From: Halovivax asiaticus JCM 14624
GTDB taxonomy: Archaea; Halobacteriota; Halobacteria; Halobacteriales; Natrialbaceae
Direction of reading: 5' to 3'
Length of the DNA stretch: 64,000 nt
Assembly: GCF_000337515.1 (NCBI RefSeq)
Contig: NZ_AOIQ01000012.1
Span: 37,166 to 101,165 of the forward strand
Every line of letters begins with the position of its first letter. The first letter of the stretch is position 1. This document shows, one piece after another, positions 1-8,567 of the stretch. The translations under genes and the position numbers were made by a program. The notes beneath the pieces were generated by a model. That model was not told the origin of the DNA. It did not search any database and saw nothing but the letters and a program-made list of their open reading frames with translations.

Positions 1-176
1 CACGTCCCACGTGTTCGCTACAGGAATATTAGCCTACCGGCGTCGAAAATTTTCGTCCAGATCGGCCGATCCGCGGCGGTATTTCGGTCAGCCACAGTCA
101 ATAGATATATGCCGGGCAAGCGTAAATTATTGTGTAGAATGGCCGCCGAACGGACGCCTCGAGACGGGAGGGGCAG

Positions 177-404
177 ATGAGCGACGGCGACGAGTCACCA
201 AACGGGCTGGCAGCGATCGACGACTGGACGAGGCTCGATCCACGGGAGTTGGCAGGTGTCGACATGAGCGAGGTCCCCGACGAGGCGCTCCCGACCGACA
301 GACGGTGTCCGCGGTGTCACTGGCCCGTCTTCCAGATCACCATGAACGGCCCGACGACACAGGTCCTCGGTCCATGCGGATGTCGCGTCGCTGTGGATTT
401 CTAA
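177..404 (+). CDS. small zinc-ribbon-like protein
   Basis: This 75-residue acidic protein has a CPRCHWPVF motif near residue 45 and a CGC near residue 68. Together these give four cysteines in a CxxC...CxC arrangement that probably bind one zinc ion. It has no signal peptide or membrane segment. The start is supported by a purine-rich Shine-Dalgarno-like run (GGGAGGGG) at 166-173, 4 nt before the ATG. A/T-rich TATA-like stretches lie at 101-110 and 123-130. It is convergent with the next gene. Small zinc-finger proteins of this kind are common in haloarchaea, mostly of unknown function. I do not recognise a specific family. Confidence 0.65.
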   Translation: MSDGDESPNGLAAIDDWTRLDPRELAGVDMSEVPDEALPTDRRCPRCHWPVFQITMNGPTTQVLGPCGCRVAVDF

Positions 405-506
405 CCCGATGGACGCGGCAAGCGAGGGTCCCAGTGGATTCCAGGGCCACTAGATTCGACGACTGCGACCGATTTTCCGTAGCGGTGTGCTGGCACCCCT
501 GTCCCG

Positions 507-848
507 TCAGATTTCCTGCCGACTGACGGATGACGACGACCGCGAGCGAGCGGACAGGGGAAGCCAGCACCACACCGACCGAACGCAGATTACCGCGAGC
601 GTGGCTCCGACGAGGAGCGTACAGAAGTACCACGGTTTGACCTGAATGACGGCCAGACCCGTCGTCGATGCGGGGACGATACCAAGGGCGAGGAGGTAGA
701 ACCCGGTGAGGAGACCCAGCGACTCCCGTTGGAAGCCGTGCCAGTAGAGGAGTCCGACGATGATCCCGGCGAGCAGTCCGAGCTGACCGGCGTGGAGTTC
801 GGGAATCGTGCTGAAGATCGACGACAGGACGGTCTCGACGGTGGCCAT
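507..848 (-). CDS. small multi-pass membrane protein
   Basis: This 113-residue protein has three hydrophobic segments, at roughly residues 15-35, 42-62 and 68-90, and a Ser/Arg-rich tail. A longer reading frame begins at 902. I chose the ATG at 848 because the first hydrophobic helix follows directly and the upstream codons look non-coding. No catalytic motif is visible. It lies downstream of the P-type ATPase gene on the same strand with a gap of 96 bp, so it could be co-transcribed. Its function is unknown. Confidence 0.45.
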   Translation of the reverse strand: MATVETVLSSIFSTIPELHAGQLGLLAGIIVGLLYWHGFQRESLGLLTGFYLLALGIVPASTTGLAVIQVKPWYFCTLLVGATLAVICVRSVWCWLPLSARSRSSSSVSRQEI

Positions 849-944
849 TCCTATCGAGGCATCGCCGGCCTGGCCCCTACATCGTTCCCTGTACGTGGCC
901 ACCAGCTAAGTGGGCGACTCCGGGACGGTACACGCTGTTCGTAC

Positions 945-3383
945 TCACTGGACGGCGTCGACTCGCCCCGGCTCCCGGTCGGCCGTGTTCGGTTCGACCG
1001 ATTCCGGCTCGATCCGCGAGAGGCGCATCGCGTTGCCGGTGACGCCGACGGTCATCCCGGCGTCGCCTGCGAGGACGGCCAGCCAGATGGGGACGAGCCC
1101 GAAGGGGACGCCGACCGCGAGCGCGGCCTTGATCCCGAGACTGGCCCAGATGTTCTGCCGGATGACGCCGTTGGCGTCGTGGGCGAGTTCGTAGAGGTAG
1201 GGAAGTTTCGCGAGGTCGTCGCCCATGAGGGCGATGTCGGCGGTTTCGAGCGCCGTATCGGTCCCCGCGGCGCCCATCGCGACGCCGACGGTGGCGGTCG
1301 CCAGCGCGGGCGCGTCGTTGATGCCGTCGCCGACCATCGCCACGCCGCCGGCGGTGGTCCCGGTAGTGACCGACCGTTGCTCGTCGCCATCGTCGTGGTC
1401 GTCCATCAATGCCTCGATGGCGGCTACCTTCTCCTCGGGGAGGAGTTCCGCCCGGTAGCCGTCGACGCCGACCTGTTCGGCGATGGCGGCGGCCGTCCGC
1501 GCGTTGTCGCCGGTGAGCATGACGGTCCGTTCGACGCCGAGATCGCGCAAGCGCTGGATGGTCCGTTTCGCGTCGGGGCGGATCTCGTCCGCGACGGCGA
1601 TCACGCCCTCGAGTTCGTCCTCGGTGCCGACGAGGACGACCGTCTTGCCTTCGGCCTGCAGTTCGGGGACGGTCTCCTCCAGCAGGTCGAGGCAGTTGTT
1701 CCGGTCGCACAGGTCACGCGCCGTCTGCGTGACCACACCCCCGTCGGTCGCGGCGTGGACGTGCGAGAGATCGAAGCCCAGCTCTTCAAAGAGGCCGGGC
1801 TTGCCAGCGAAGTGGGTCGTCCCGTCCAGTTCGGCGCGGACGCCCTTGCCCGTGAGGCTCTCGAAGTCGGCGACGTCGCGCTCGGCGACCCCCGCCTCGT
1901 CCGCCGCGTCGACGATGGCCTCGCCGATCGGGTGTTCGCTGCGGCGTTCGAGCCCACGCGCACAGCGGAGGACGTCGGTCTCGGTGTTGTCGGACAACGG
2001 GACGACGTCGGTGACGGTGAGTTCGCCCTTCGTCAGGGTGCCCGTCTTGTCGAGCGCGACGACGTCGACCGCGCCCATCGCCTCTAAGTGATCCCCACCC
2101 TTGACGAGAACGCCGTTCTTCGCGGCGCTCGTGATGCCGGAGACGACGGAGACGGGCGTCGAGATGACGAACGCGCAGGGACAGGCGAGCACCAGCAGCG
2201 TCAGGCCGTAGACGACGGCCGTCGGCCACGTGGTCCCGAGGACAGCGGGACTGGCGAGGGTGACGACGATCGCGAAGGTGACGACAGCGGGCGTGTAATA
2301 GTCCGCGAAGCGCTCGACGAATTGCTCGCGCTCGGTCTTGTTCGCCCGGGCGTCCTCGACCATGGAGACGATCCGCGAGAGCGTGTCGTCGCCGGCCGCC
2401 GCCGTGACCGCTACTTCGAGATAGCCACCCTCGTTGATCGTCCCGGCGTAAACCTCGTCACCCTCGGTCTTGTCGACGGGGACGCTCTCGCCCGTGATCG
2501 GCGCCTGATTGACGGCGCTCTCGCCGTCGACGACGGTGCCGTCGGTCGGGATCTTCTCGCCGGGTTTGACGAGGACGACGTCGCCCACGTCGACCGCCTC
2601 GACGGGAACCGTCACTTCCTCGCCGTCGCGCCGCACGGTTGCTTCGTCCGGTGAGAGGTCCATCAGCTCACGCAGCGAGTTGCGCGCCCGGTCCATCGAG
2701 GCCGTCTCCAGAAGTTCGGCGATGCTGAAGAGGAACGCGAGCGTCGCGGCCTCGAAGTACAGCGCCTCGCCGAACGCGAGACTCGCGACGAGAGCGCCGA
2801 CGATCGCGGCGGACATCAGGAAGTCGATATCGAGATTGCGGAGCTTCGCCGAGTAGTAGCCGCCGCGGAGGATCTCCTGGCCGCCCACGGCGACGGCGAC
2901 GAGAAAGAGCACGTCGGCGAGGAAGAGGTCGGTCCCGACGAGCGTCCCGACCTGGGCGTTGGCCCCGTGAATGAAGAACTCGAGGAGGAGACCGAGTGCG
3001 ACGAAGACGCCGCTGATCCAGGTCTTGATCCCCCGCGAACTCGTCCAGATGGCCGGCGACTCGTCGCCGGCCGCGTCGTTCGCTCCGGTCGCGTCTGCGC
3101 CCGCTCCGGTTTCAGCGGCCGGCGCACTCTCGCCGGTCGAGTCGGTCACCGCGTACCCGGCCCCCTCGATAGCACCGGCGATCTCCGCGTCCGTGGTGTT
3201 CTCGTCGTCGTACGCGACCGATACCGACCCAGTTGTCGGCCGCAGGTCGGTCTCGGAAATACCGTCGACACTCCCCAGCGCGTTCTCGACCTTCCCCGCA
3301 CAGGAGGGACAGTCCATCTCGGGGACCGAGAACTCGGCGACGGCTGGGTCCGGATCGGGCGGTTGGTCGTCCGTCGAAGTCAT
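945..3383 (-). CDS. heavy-metal P1B-type ATPase, Zn/Cd/Pb-type
   Basis: This is an 812-residue metal-translocating P-type ATPase in the cytoplasmic membrane. The N-terminal HMA domain has a CPSC metal site at residues 25-28. It is followed by an Ala/Gly/Asp-rich linker and the transmembrane core. Key motifs are TGES at 297-300, CPC at 401-403 followed by the FVISTPVSVVSG context typical of ZntA/CadA-type pumps, the phosphorylated Asp in DKTGT at 445-449, SEHP at 482-485 and GDGIND at 685-690. The N-domain carries an extra His- and Cys-containing insertion (about 541-567), and an Asp/His-rich insertion lies just before GDGIND (about 660-680). The likely role is Zn2+, Cd2+ or Pb2+ efflux. Metal specificity is inferred from the CPC context, so copper cannot be fully excluded. 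Confidence 0.93.
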   Translation of the reverse strand: MTSTDDQPPDPDPAVAEFSVPEMDCPSCAGKVENALGSVDGISETDLRPTTGSVSVAYDDENTTDAEIAGAIEGAGYAVTDSTGESAPAAETGAGADATGANDAAGDESPAIWTSSRGIKTWISGVFVALGLLLEFFIHGANAQVGTLVGTDLFLADVLFLVAVAVGGQEILRGGYYSAKLRNLDIDFLMSAAIVGALVASLAFGEALYFEAATLAFLFSIAELLETASMDRARNSLRELMDLSPDEATVRRDGEEVTVPVEAVDVGDVVLVKPGEKIPTDGTVVDGESAVNQAPITGESVPVDKTEGDEVYAGTINEGGYLEVAVTAAAGDDTLSRIVSMVEDARANKTEREQFVERFADYYTPAVVTFAIVVTLASPAVLGTTWPTAVVYGLTLLVLACPCAFVISTPVSVVSGITSAAKNGVLVKGGDHLEAMGAVDVVALDKTGTLTKGELTVTDVVPLSDNTETDVLRCARGLERRSEHPIGEAIVDAADEAGVAERDVADFESLTGKGVRAELDGTTHFAGKPGLFEELGFDLSHVHAATDGGVVTQTARDLCDRNNCLDLLEETVPELQAEGKTVVLVGTEDELEGVIAVADEIRPDAKRTIQRLRDLGVERTVMLTGDNARTAAAIAEQVGVDGYRAELLPEEKVAAIEALMDDHDDGDEQRSVTTGTTAGGVAMVGDGINDAPALATATVGVAMGAAGTDTALETADIALMGDDLAKLPYLYELAHDANGVIRQNIWASLGIKAALAVGVPFGLVPIWLAVLAGDAGMTVGVTGNAMRLSRIEPESVEPNTADREPGRVDAVQ

Positions 3384-3403
3384 TGGATCGACGTAGGCGC
3401 CGG

Positions 3404-3415
3404 ATTTTTATTAAT
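3404..3415 (-). promoter_or_regulatory. TATA-like promoter of the metal ATPase gene
   Basis: The minus strand reads ATTAATAAAAAT here, 21-32 bp before the ATG at 3383. This is the spacing expected of an archaeal TATA box for a leaderless or very short-leader transcript. Confidence 0.6.
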
Positions 3416-3416
3416 G

Positions 3417-3447
3417 TAGCTACCATATAGCGGCCCCTATCTAGCTA
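3417..3447. promoter_or_regulatory. inverted-repeat operator candidate upstream of the metal ATPase
   Basis: Nested inverted repeats flank a GC-rich centre: TAGCTA (3417-3422), ATAG (3427-3430), CTAT (3437-3440) and TAGCTA (3442-3447). They lie immediately upstream of the TATA-like box of the ATPase gene. This is where an archaeal activator, or a metal-responsive regulator of the ArsR/SmtB or Lrp type, could bind. The regulator is not encoded next to it. Confidence 0.35.
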
Positions 3448-3523
3448 TCCTTAACAAATAATCGCCCGTGAGTTAACAACCCTTCCAGCGTAGCGGCCGG
3501 GTAGCGACCGGCGACTCCGGCGC

Positions 3524-4885
3524 TCACTCGATCCAGACAGTCTTGCGGTTGACGAACTCGTGGATGCCTTCTTTCGAGAGTTCACGGCCGTAGCCGGAGT
3601 CCTTGACGCCGCCGAAGGGGACGCGCGGATCGGATTTCGTGAGCTGGTTGATGAATGTACAGCCGGCGTCGATCCGGCCGGCGACGCGCTCGCCACGGTC
3701 GCGGTCTTCGGTCCAAATGGACGCGCCGAGCCCGAAGCGCGTGTCGTTGGCCTTCTCGATGGCTTCGGCTTCGTCCCCGACCGTGAAGACCGAGGCGACG
3801 GGGCCGAAGAGTTCCTCGCTGTCGGCCGGACAGTTGGCCGGGATGTCGGTCAGGACCGTCGGCGGGTAGTACGCGCCCTCTCGATCCATCGGTTCGCCGC
3901 CAGCGAGCACGGTCGCACCGGCCTCGACACTCGCCTCGACCTGTTCGTGGAGGTGTTCCATCGCCCCCTCGCTAGACTGCGGTCCCACGTCGGTGTCCTC
4001 GTCCATCGGATCGCCGACCGTGAGCGCTTCGACCTCGTCGACGAGTTTCTCGGTGAACTCCTCGGCGACGGACTCGTGGACGATGAAGCGCTTGGCGGCG
4101 ATACAGGACTGGCCGCCGTTCAAGTTTCGCGCCAGTGCGCCGGTCTCGGCTGCGGCGTCCAGGTCGGCGTCGTCGAAGACGATGAACGGGTCGCTCCCGC
4201 CGAGTTCGAGGACGGTCGGTTTCAACTGGTCACTAGCGGTCGACGCCACGGCGCGACCCGCCGGGCCGCTCCCGGTGAGTGTCGCCGCGCGGACGCGGTC
4301 GTCCTCGACGATGGCGTCGACCAGATCGGAGGGGATGAGCAGTGACTGGAAGGCGCCCTCGGGGAAGCCCGCCTCGCGGAAGATCTCCTCGATCGCGAGC
4401 GCACAGCCGGGGACGTTCGAGGCGTGTTTCAGCAGGCCGACGTTGCCCGCGGCGAGCGAGGGCGCGGCGAAGCGAAACACCTGCCAGAAGGGATAGTTCC
4501 ACGGCATGACCGCCAGTACGGGGCCGATCGGATCGTACCGCGTCTTGGCCGTCGTCCCCGGCGGGCTCGGGTAGTACTCGTCGGCGAGGTAGGCTTCTGC
4601 GTACTCGGCGTAGTGTTCACAGCCCCACGCACACTTCTCGACCTCGCTCTCGGCCTGCGAGATTGGTTTGCCCATCTCCCGAGTCATCAGTTCGGCAAAC
4701 TCTCGCTTGCGATCGCGAAGGATCTCTGCCGCGTTGACGAGCAGTTCCTGGCGTTCGCGCATCGGGACGTCGCGCCAGTCTGCGTACGCGTCGGTCGCGC
4801 GGTCGAGCGCCGCATCGACGTCGTCCGCCGAATCGGCCTCGTAGGTGTCGATTCGTTCGTTCGTCGCCGGGTTTGTCGTCTCCAT
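3524..4885 (-). CDS. NAD(P)-dependent aldehyde dehydrogenase (succinate-semialdehyde dehydrogenase-like)
   Basis: This 453-residue enzyme of the aldehyde dehydrogenase superfamily oxidises an aldehyde to a carboxylate in the cytosol. Visible motifs are the PWNYPFWQ segment near residue 130, the catalytic glutamate in LELGGSDP (about residue 227), the catalytic cysteine in GGQSCIAAKR (about 260) and the C-terminal PFGGVKDSGYGRE. The short N-terminus and the GGQSC context resemble the succinate-semialdehyde dehydrogenase group, whose members are about 455 residues. Exact substrate cannot be read from sequence. It is a single gene: the divergent side holds only a tiny ORF, and the P-type ATPase start lies 140 bp downstream. 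Confidence 0.88.
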   Translation of the reverse strand: METTNPATNERIDTYEADSADDVDAALDRATDAYADWRDVPMRERQELLVNAAEILRDRKREFAELMTREMGKPISQAESEVEKCAWGCEHYAEYAEAYLADEYYPSPPGTTAKTRYDPIGPVLAVMPWNYPFWQVFRFAAPSLAAGNVGLLKHASNVPGCALAIEEIFREAGFPEGAFQSLLIPSDLVDAIVEDDRVRAATLTGSGPAGRAVASTASDQLKPTVLELGGSDPFIVFDDADLDAAAETGALARNLNGGQSCIAAKRFIVHESVAEEFTEKLVDEVEALTVGDPMDEDTDVGPQSSEGAMEHLHEQVEASVEAGATVLAGGEPMDREGAYYPPTVLTDIPANCPADSEELFGPVASVFTVGDEAEAIEKANDTRFGLGASIWTEDRDRGERVAGRIDAGCTFINQLTKSDPRVPFGGVKDSGYGRELSKEGIHEFVNRKTVWIE

Positions 4886-5047
4886 GTCGCGGTGGTTGCA
4901 CGGACAGGCCTATCAGTGTTCCTTCGTCTGCAAGCCCCGGCGACCAGATTCGGGGCACCGTCACAGCGGGACCTGATGACCGGGACCACCAATGTGGGTT
5001 GTCATCAATGAACAATTTTTTTGTCACAGTCACCCCGGGACCCATAT

Positions 5048-5143
5048 ATGGATGGAACGGATTACGCGGTAGTCTTTGCACTGGACGTGATCGCGACCGT
5101 CGCCGGAATCTTCCTGTACATCGCGATCGGCGGATCGTTCTGA
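5048..5143 (+). CDS. possible 31-residue single-span membrane peptide
   Basis: A 32-codon reading frame begins MDGTDYAVVF and contains one hydrophobic helix from about residue 7 to 27, then ends in GGSF. A T-rich TATA-like stretch (ATTTTTTTG, 5014-5022) lies 26-34 bp before the ATG, the spacing of a leaderless haloarchaeal promoter. It stands alone between a divergent dehydrogenase gene and a convergent cation exchanger gene. Small single-helix proteins are plausible in haloarchaea, but at this length chance cannot be excluded. Function unknown. Confidence 0.35.
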   Translation: MDGTDYAVVFALDVIATVAGIFLYIAIGGSF

Positions 5144-5228
5144 GCGCGGGCCGATATGTCTCCCAACGTCGACGGACAACGCAGACGTCACCAGCGAGCG
5201 GGACGCGTCGGTCGAGTCGGGCACCCGT

Positions 5229-6545
5229 TCAGATCGCGTCGCGAACCGTCCGGGCCGACCGGGCGAACAGCGCCCCGACGCTCTCACGTCGGGCGACGAA
5301 GAGCGCGATCCCGAGGACGACGTAGACGGCCGTGTAGGCGTGGAGGACGAGCATACTGAGATCGTTGGCCGCCGGTTCAGCGTACGTCTGGATAATGAAG
5401 AACTCGATGAGTACCTGCGAGAGGAACAGGCCCAGCAGGCCGACCGCCTCGCGGGTACTGATCTCGAAGTTGGTCAGGATCGCGATGGCGAAGAAGCTCT
5501 GGGCGGCCGTGATCCAGATCTCAGCGGCCTGTTTCGAGTCGAACGGAAGCGCCTCGACCGCGCCCGCGGAGATGGAGTAGACGATGGCGAGCGTCCCGAT
5601 GAGGAGCGTCCACTGGTTCAGCTTCGACGAGATGAGTGCGTTGAAGCCCGCGGTCGTCCGCGCCTTGTTCACCAGATAGGCGACGACAATCAGTTCCGGG
5701 CTCTCGGATGCCAGCGGCGCCAGCCACTGAATCATGAAGAATTCCGGGATCCCGTTCTGGACACCGACCTGCTCTAATCCCTCCGCGAACGGGTGGACGG
5801 CGGTGAAGATGATCGTTCCGGAGAAAGCGAAGCCCCCGAGGACGACCGCAGCGCGGCCGAGTTGCGGATACTGCTGGAAGTATGCGGGGACGCCGCCGTG
5901 TTCCTCCGGTTCCTCGACGTCACCGCGGACGATCACGACGAGATAGGTCACGTAGAGACCGACGAGGACGACCGTGTCCACGATGCCGATGCCACCGGCG
6001 AGCGGGACGAAGAAGGCGACCGCCGTCGCCGCGAGCAAGAAGACGATCTCGAGGGAGAGGTCCCGGTCCATCGTGACGACATCGGTGAGAAAGCCACCCC
6101 GGTGTTCGACCGCAGGGTCAGACCCGCCCCGGGCGCGATAGATGCTGTAGAGGGCGATCCCGGACCAGCCGAGACCGATGAGGATCCGATTCGCGCCGGT
6201 CATGTTCGCGACGGCGAGGTTCGCCGCCTCCGTATCGCCGGCGCCGGCCTGCCAGGCGTAGAGCGCGTCGACCGCGTACTCGGGGGCGACCGCCAGGACG
6301 GCCAGGACGGCGATGGCGAACGCCCGTGGGACGTCCTTCTCGGCAGTCTCCGCGGCCCACGCCAGCAAAAACGACGCGCCCAGAATCGACGCGCCGGCGA
6401 CGAGGACGGCGATTCCCGGTCCGATGTTAGCACCGGGATGAACGGTTCCGTAGCCGCCGTACGAGAAGAACGTGGCGAGCCAGGGAACGGTCAACAGAAA
6501 CGTAACGGCGACCGCGACGAGCGGATGGCGTAACCGACGTGACAT
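5229..6545 (-). CDS. CaCA-family sodium/calcium exchanger-like membrane protein
   Basis: This 438-residue integral membrane protein has about eleven hydrophobic helices. It carries the two alpha-repeat signatures of the Ca2+/cation antiporter superfamily: an N-terminal NMTGANRILIGLGWSG (about residue 113) and a C-terminal PLASESPELIVVAYLVNKA (about 271). Both are built around acidic and small residues that normally coordinate the cation. A hydrophilic acidic loop (about residues 205-220) separates the halves. The likely role is Na+/Ca2+ or H+/Ca2+ antiport in the cytoplasmic membrane. Exchanged ions are inferred from the family. A TATA-like box lies about 30 bp upstream of the start. Confidence 0.82.
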   Translation of the reverse strand: MSRRLRHPLVAVAVTFLLTVPWLATFFSYGGYGTVHPGANIGPGIAVLVAGASILGASFLLAWAAETAEKDVPRAFAIAVLAVLAVAPEYAVDALYAWQAGAGDTEAANLAVANMTGANRILIGLGWSGIALYSIYRARGGSDPAVEHRGGFLTDVVTMDRDLSLEIVFLLAATAVAFFVPLAGGIGIVDTVVLVGLYVTYLVVIVRGDVEEPEEHGGVPAYFQQYPQLGRAAVVLGGFAFSGTIIFTAVHPFAEGLEQVGVQNGIPEFFMIQWLAPLASESPELIVVAYLVNKARTTAGFNALISSKLNQWTLLIGTLAIVYSISAGAVEALPFDSKQAAEIWITAAQSFFAIAILTNFEISTREAVGLLGLFLSQVLIEFFIIQTYAEPAANDLSMLVLHAYTAVYVVLGIALFVARRESVGALFARSARTVRDAI

Positions 6546-6571
6546 TGATCAACGATGACTGCACGCCCCCG

Positions 6572-6580
6572 ATATATAAT
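6572..6580 (-). promoter_or_regulatory. TATA-like promoter of the cation exchanger gene
   Basis: The minus strand reads ATTATATAT at this place, 27-35 bp before the ATG at 6545. This fits an archaeal TATA box driving a leaderless transcript. Confidence 0.6.
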
Positions 6581-6726
6581 CCACAAGATATGCGGTCGAT
6601 CGCCGCAGACAGCGTCTACAGCGAGCAGGACACACGAATGCCACAGTTGCCGGCTAATCGGGAGAAGTCGCCGGAGAAGCACTCACAAAGCCAATATCAG
6701 CCAATACAGGGAGAGATGCGGGGCGA

Positions 6727-6921
6727 TCAGTCCTCGGGGAGGTACTCGACGGCTGCGTCGGCCGCACTCCGTTTCACGCTCTCGATGCCGCGCTCGGCTC
6801 CCTGTTTCGACGTGTACCCCTCGCCGCTATCGGCGATAATCCGCCCGTTTCTCGCGACGAGTCGCCAGCGCCACTCGTCCGCACGATCGCGATACACCTC
6901 GAACGTTGCCCCGTTGCTCAT
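6727..6921 (-). CDS. UPF0339/DUF1508 (YegP-like) protein
   Basis: This 64-residue protein has the compact YegP pattern. FEVYRDRADEWRWRLVARNG forms the first strands, IIADSGEGYTSKQGAERGIESV is the signature of the second half, and a short acidic tail follows. Family members are small beta-beta-beta-alpha proteins, often present as one or two repeats; this one has a single repeat. Their biochemical role is unknown. It has its own short transcription unit between the cation exchanger and the universal stress protein. Confidence 0.85.
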   Translation of the reverse strand: MSNGATFEVYRDRADEWRWRLVARNGRIIADSGEGYTSKQGAERGIESVKRSAADAAVEYLPED

Positions 6922-7044
6922 GTCCTCCCGATGCAGGGTGTCGCCACTAATAGCCTCGGGTCGCCAGCGCAGGTTTCGTATCGGGATGACTGTCGATGAG
7001 GCGACGCAGCCCGACCGTGGTTGGTCGCGACGGGAGACAGTCGG

Positions 7045-7473
7045 TCAGGTCTCCGGGATGACCGTCACCGGGACGCCCGCGCGCCGGATCGTCGTCTCGG
7101 CGACACTGCCGAGCATGAGCCGTTCGATACCACTGCGGCCGTGACTGCCCATCACGACGTGGTCGAAGTCGCCGGCGGTGGCGTGGGCGACGACCTCGTG
7201 GCCCGGTCGGCCGTACCGCCAGTCCGTCTCGATCGAGGCGTCGTACTCGGCGGCGATCGCCCGCGCCTCGTCGAAGTGTTCCGCTGCCAGCTCGGTCGCG
7301 CGTTCGCGCCACTGATGCCGGCCGTGATCGCTCCCCGCGTCGGTGTGATCGGCGAACGGTTCGACGACGTGGAGCACCTCGATCGACGCGTCCGGGAAGT
7401 GTTCGAAGGCGAACCGTAGCGCGGCCCCGGACGGGCCGCTCGCGTCGTACGGCACGAGAATACGCGACACCAT
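7045..7473 (-). CDS. universal stress protein, UspA family
   Basis: This is a 142-residue single-domain UspA protein. It opens with SRILVPYDASGPSGAALRFA and ends with the ATP-binding signature GSHGRSGIERLMLGSVAE followed by VPVTVIPE. The G-2x-G-9x-G-(S/T) pattern places it in the nucleotide-binding subgroup. The start at 7473 was chosen over an upstream in-frame ATG at 7623 because the first beta strand of the fold begins just after it. Such proteins are cytosolic and induced by stress. Haloarchaea carry many paralogues, so no specific role can be given. Confidence 0.9.
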   Translation of the reverse strand: MVSRILVPYDASGPSGAALRFAFEHFPDASIEVLHVVEPFADHTDAGSDHGRHQWRERATELAAEHFDEARAIAAEYDASIETDWRYGRPGHEVVAHATAGDFDHVVMGSHGRSGIERLMLGSVAETTIRRAGVPVTVIPET

Positions 7474-7666
7474 ACTCGAAGCAATCGCGACCGGGTACAA
7501 AGTTGTGTGGGTCGGCCGAGCGAGATCGTGAGGCGTCGCCGGAGAGTGGGGTGCCCACATTGGCACGACAAGGAGGCCGTCGCGGTGGAGAACCTGGAAG
7601 GCGGGCCGCCAGTACCGACCCAACAGCTGTCACCCCTGTCGGTCGACGACTCGGTACCACGGTCGG

Positions 7667-8020
7667 CTAGAGAACGGTGTACCCGGCGAGGGTCAGGTAC
7701 GGGGCGACGACGTGCCGGGGGACGGCCAGTTCGACGGTCCCGCCGACTGCGTCGTACTGGACGAGTCCGACATCCTGCAACTGTGGAAGGTGACTGTGCA
7801 CCAGCGCCGTTTCTACTCGTTCGCGGTGGTCAGGTATCGACTGGCCTTCCTCGGCCGCGATGCGTTCGGCGAGGTCACTCACCGACATCGGTTCCAGCGA
7901 GGCGGCAAGCGAGGCCACTACACGCTGCCGTCGTTCGTCGGCGAAGGCCGCAAACAGCGCGGTGGGAGAGTGTTCGCGGGAGTCGTCCACTCGGGCTGAG
8001 TCGTGAGTTCGGGGGATCAT
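7667..8020 (-). CDS. winged-helix regulator (DUF7344-like)
   Basis: This 117-residue protein carries a winged helix-turn-helix. The core FAAFADERRQRVVASLA is followed by MSVSDLAERIA as the likely positioning helix and VETALVHSHLPQLQDVGLVQYD as recognition helix and wing. It has the general form of the haloarchaeal DUF7344 group of DNA-binding proteins. The ATG at 8020 is preferred over 8140, since the extra upstream codons are Trp/Tyr/Cys-rich and unlike the rest. A perfect inverted repeat flanks a TATA-like element about 100 bp upstream, suggesting autoregulation. Its target is unknown. Confidence 0.72.
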   Translation of the reverse strand: MIPRTHDSARVDDSREHSPTALFAAFADERRQRVVASLAASLEPMSVSDLAERIAAEEGQSIPDHRERVETALVHSHLPQLQDVGLVQYDAVGGTVELAVPRHVVAPYLTLAGYTVL

Positions 8021-8567
8021 GGTATCACGTGGAACTGTCCCTGTCCGCCATTGCCGTTTCAGGGTGCGCAATTCGACAACTGCAGCGCACGGATACCACC
8101 ATGTGTGTGAAGGAGTACCATAAGACTTCGTACTCCACAATGTGACAGTGACAAAAAGCGTCTGTGACGGCTAGGAGTTGGCTGGCGTTCTGTGGGGGTG
8201 TGACAAAAGACAACTGAAGGCGAAGTAACGATCGACGAACGCCACATCCAGAGCAGACGGTCCAGCACCGTCGACCCGAGGCCCACCGACTCCGGCGTCG
8301 ACGACGCGCCAGTCGGGTAGTGCGTCATTGTCGACCCCTAATCACTCGTACTCCGATGCCAACGACGGCTAGTCGGTGGGCCGCGAGACGACGGGCGGAC
8401 ATCAGTCTCACATTTACCGTGTAACGGTCCGCGGCCCTCTTTGACCGGCCCGTGATCGTGTTCGTCGGGTTCTCCTCGGTCTCGAGGGGTGCCCGCGACG
8501 ACTCGCCGACCGGCTCGACCGCGAGTCGGGGGCTGAACGAGAGCGATCAAATCCGCAGACAGAGACC
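8021..8567. other. 547-bp intergenic region without a convincing gene
   Basis: No reading frame here shows haloarchaeal codon bias or a recognisable domain. It holds an inverted repeat at 8112-8136 and two copies of TGTGACA followed shortly by A-runs, near 8141 and 8200. It separates the wHTH gene from the divergent CHRD gene and may contain both promoters. Confidence 0.5.
8112..8136. promoter_or_regulatory. inverted repeat flanking a TATA-like element (operator candidate)
   Basis: GGAGTAC (8112-8118) and GTACTCC (8130-8136) form a perfect 7-bp inverted repeat with an 11-nt spacer. On the minus strand the spacer reads GAAGTCTTATG, which includes a TATA-like core. A dimeric regulator bound here would cover the promoter of the wHTH gene at 7667-8020. 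Confidence 0.4.

Noticed and set aside
729..2087. 452-codon frame opposite the P-type ATPase gene
   Set aside because: It is an antisense shadow. The opposite strand has all P-type ATPase motifs, and this frame has no domain and an unusual Arg/Gly/Asp composition.
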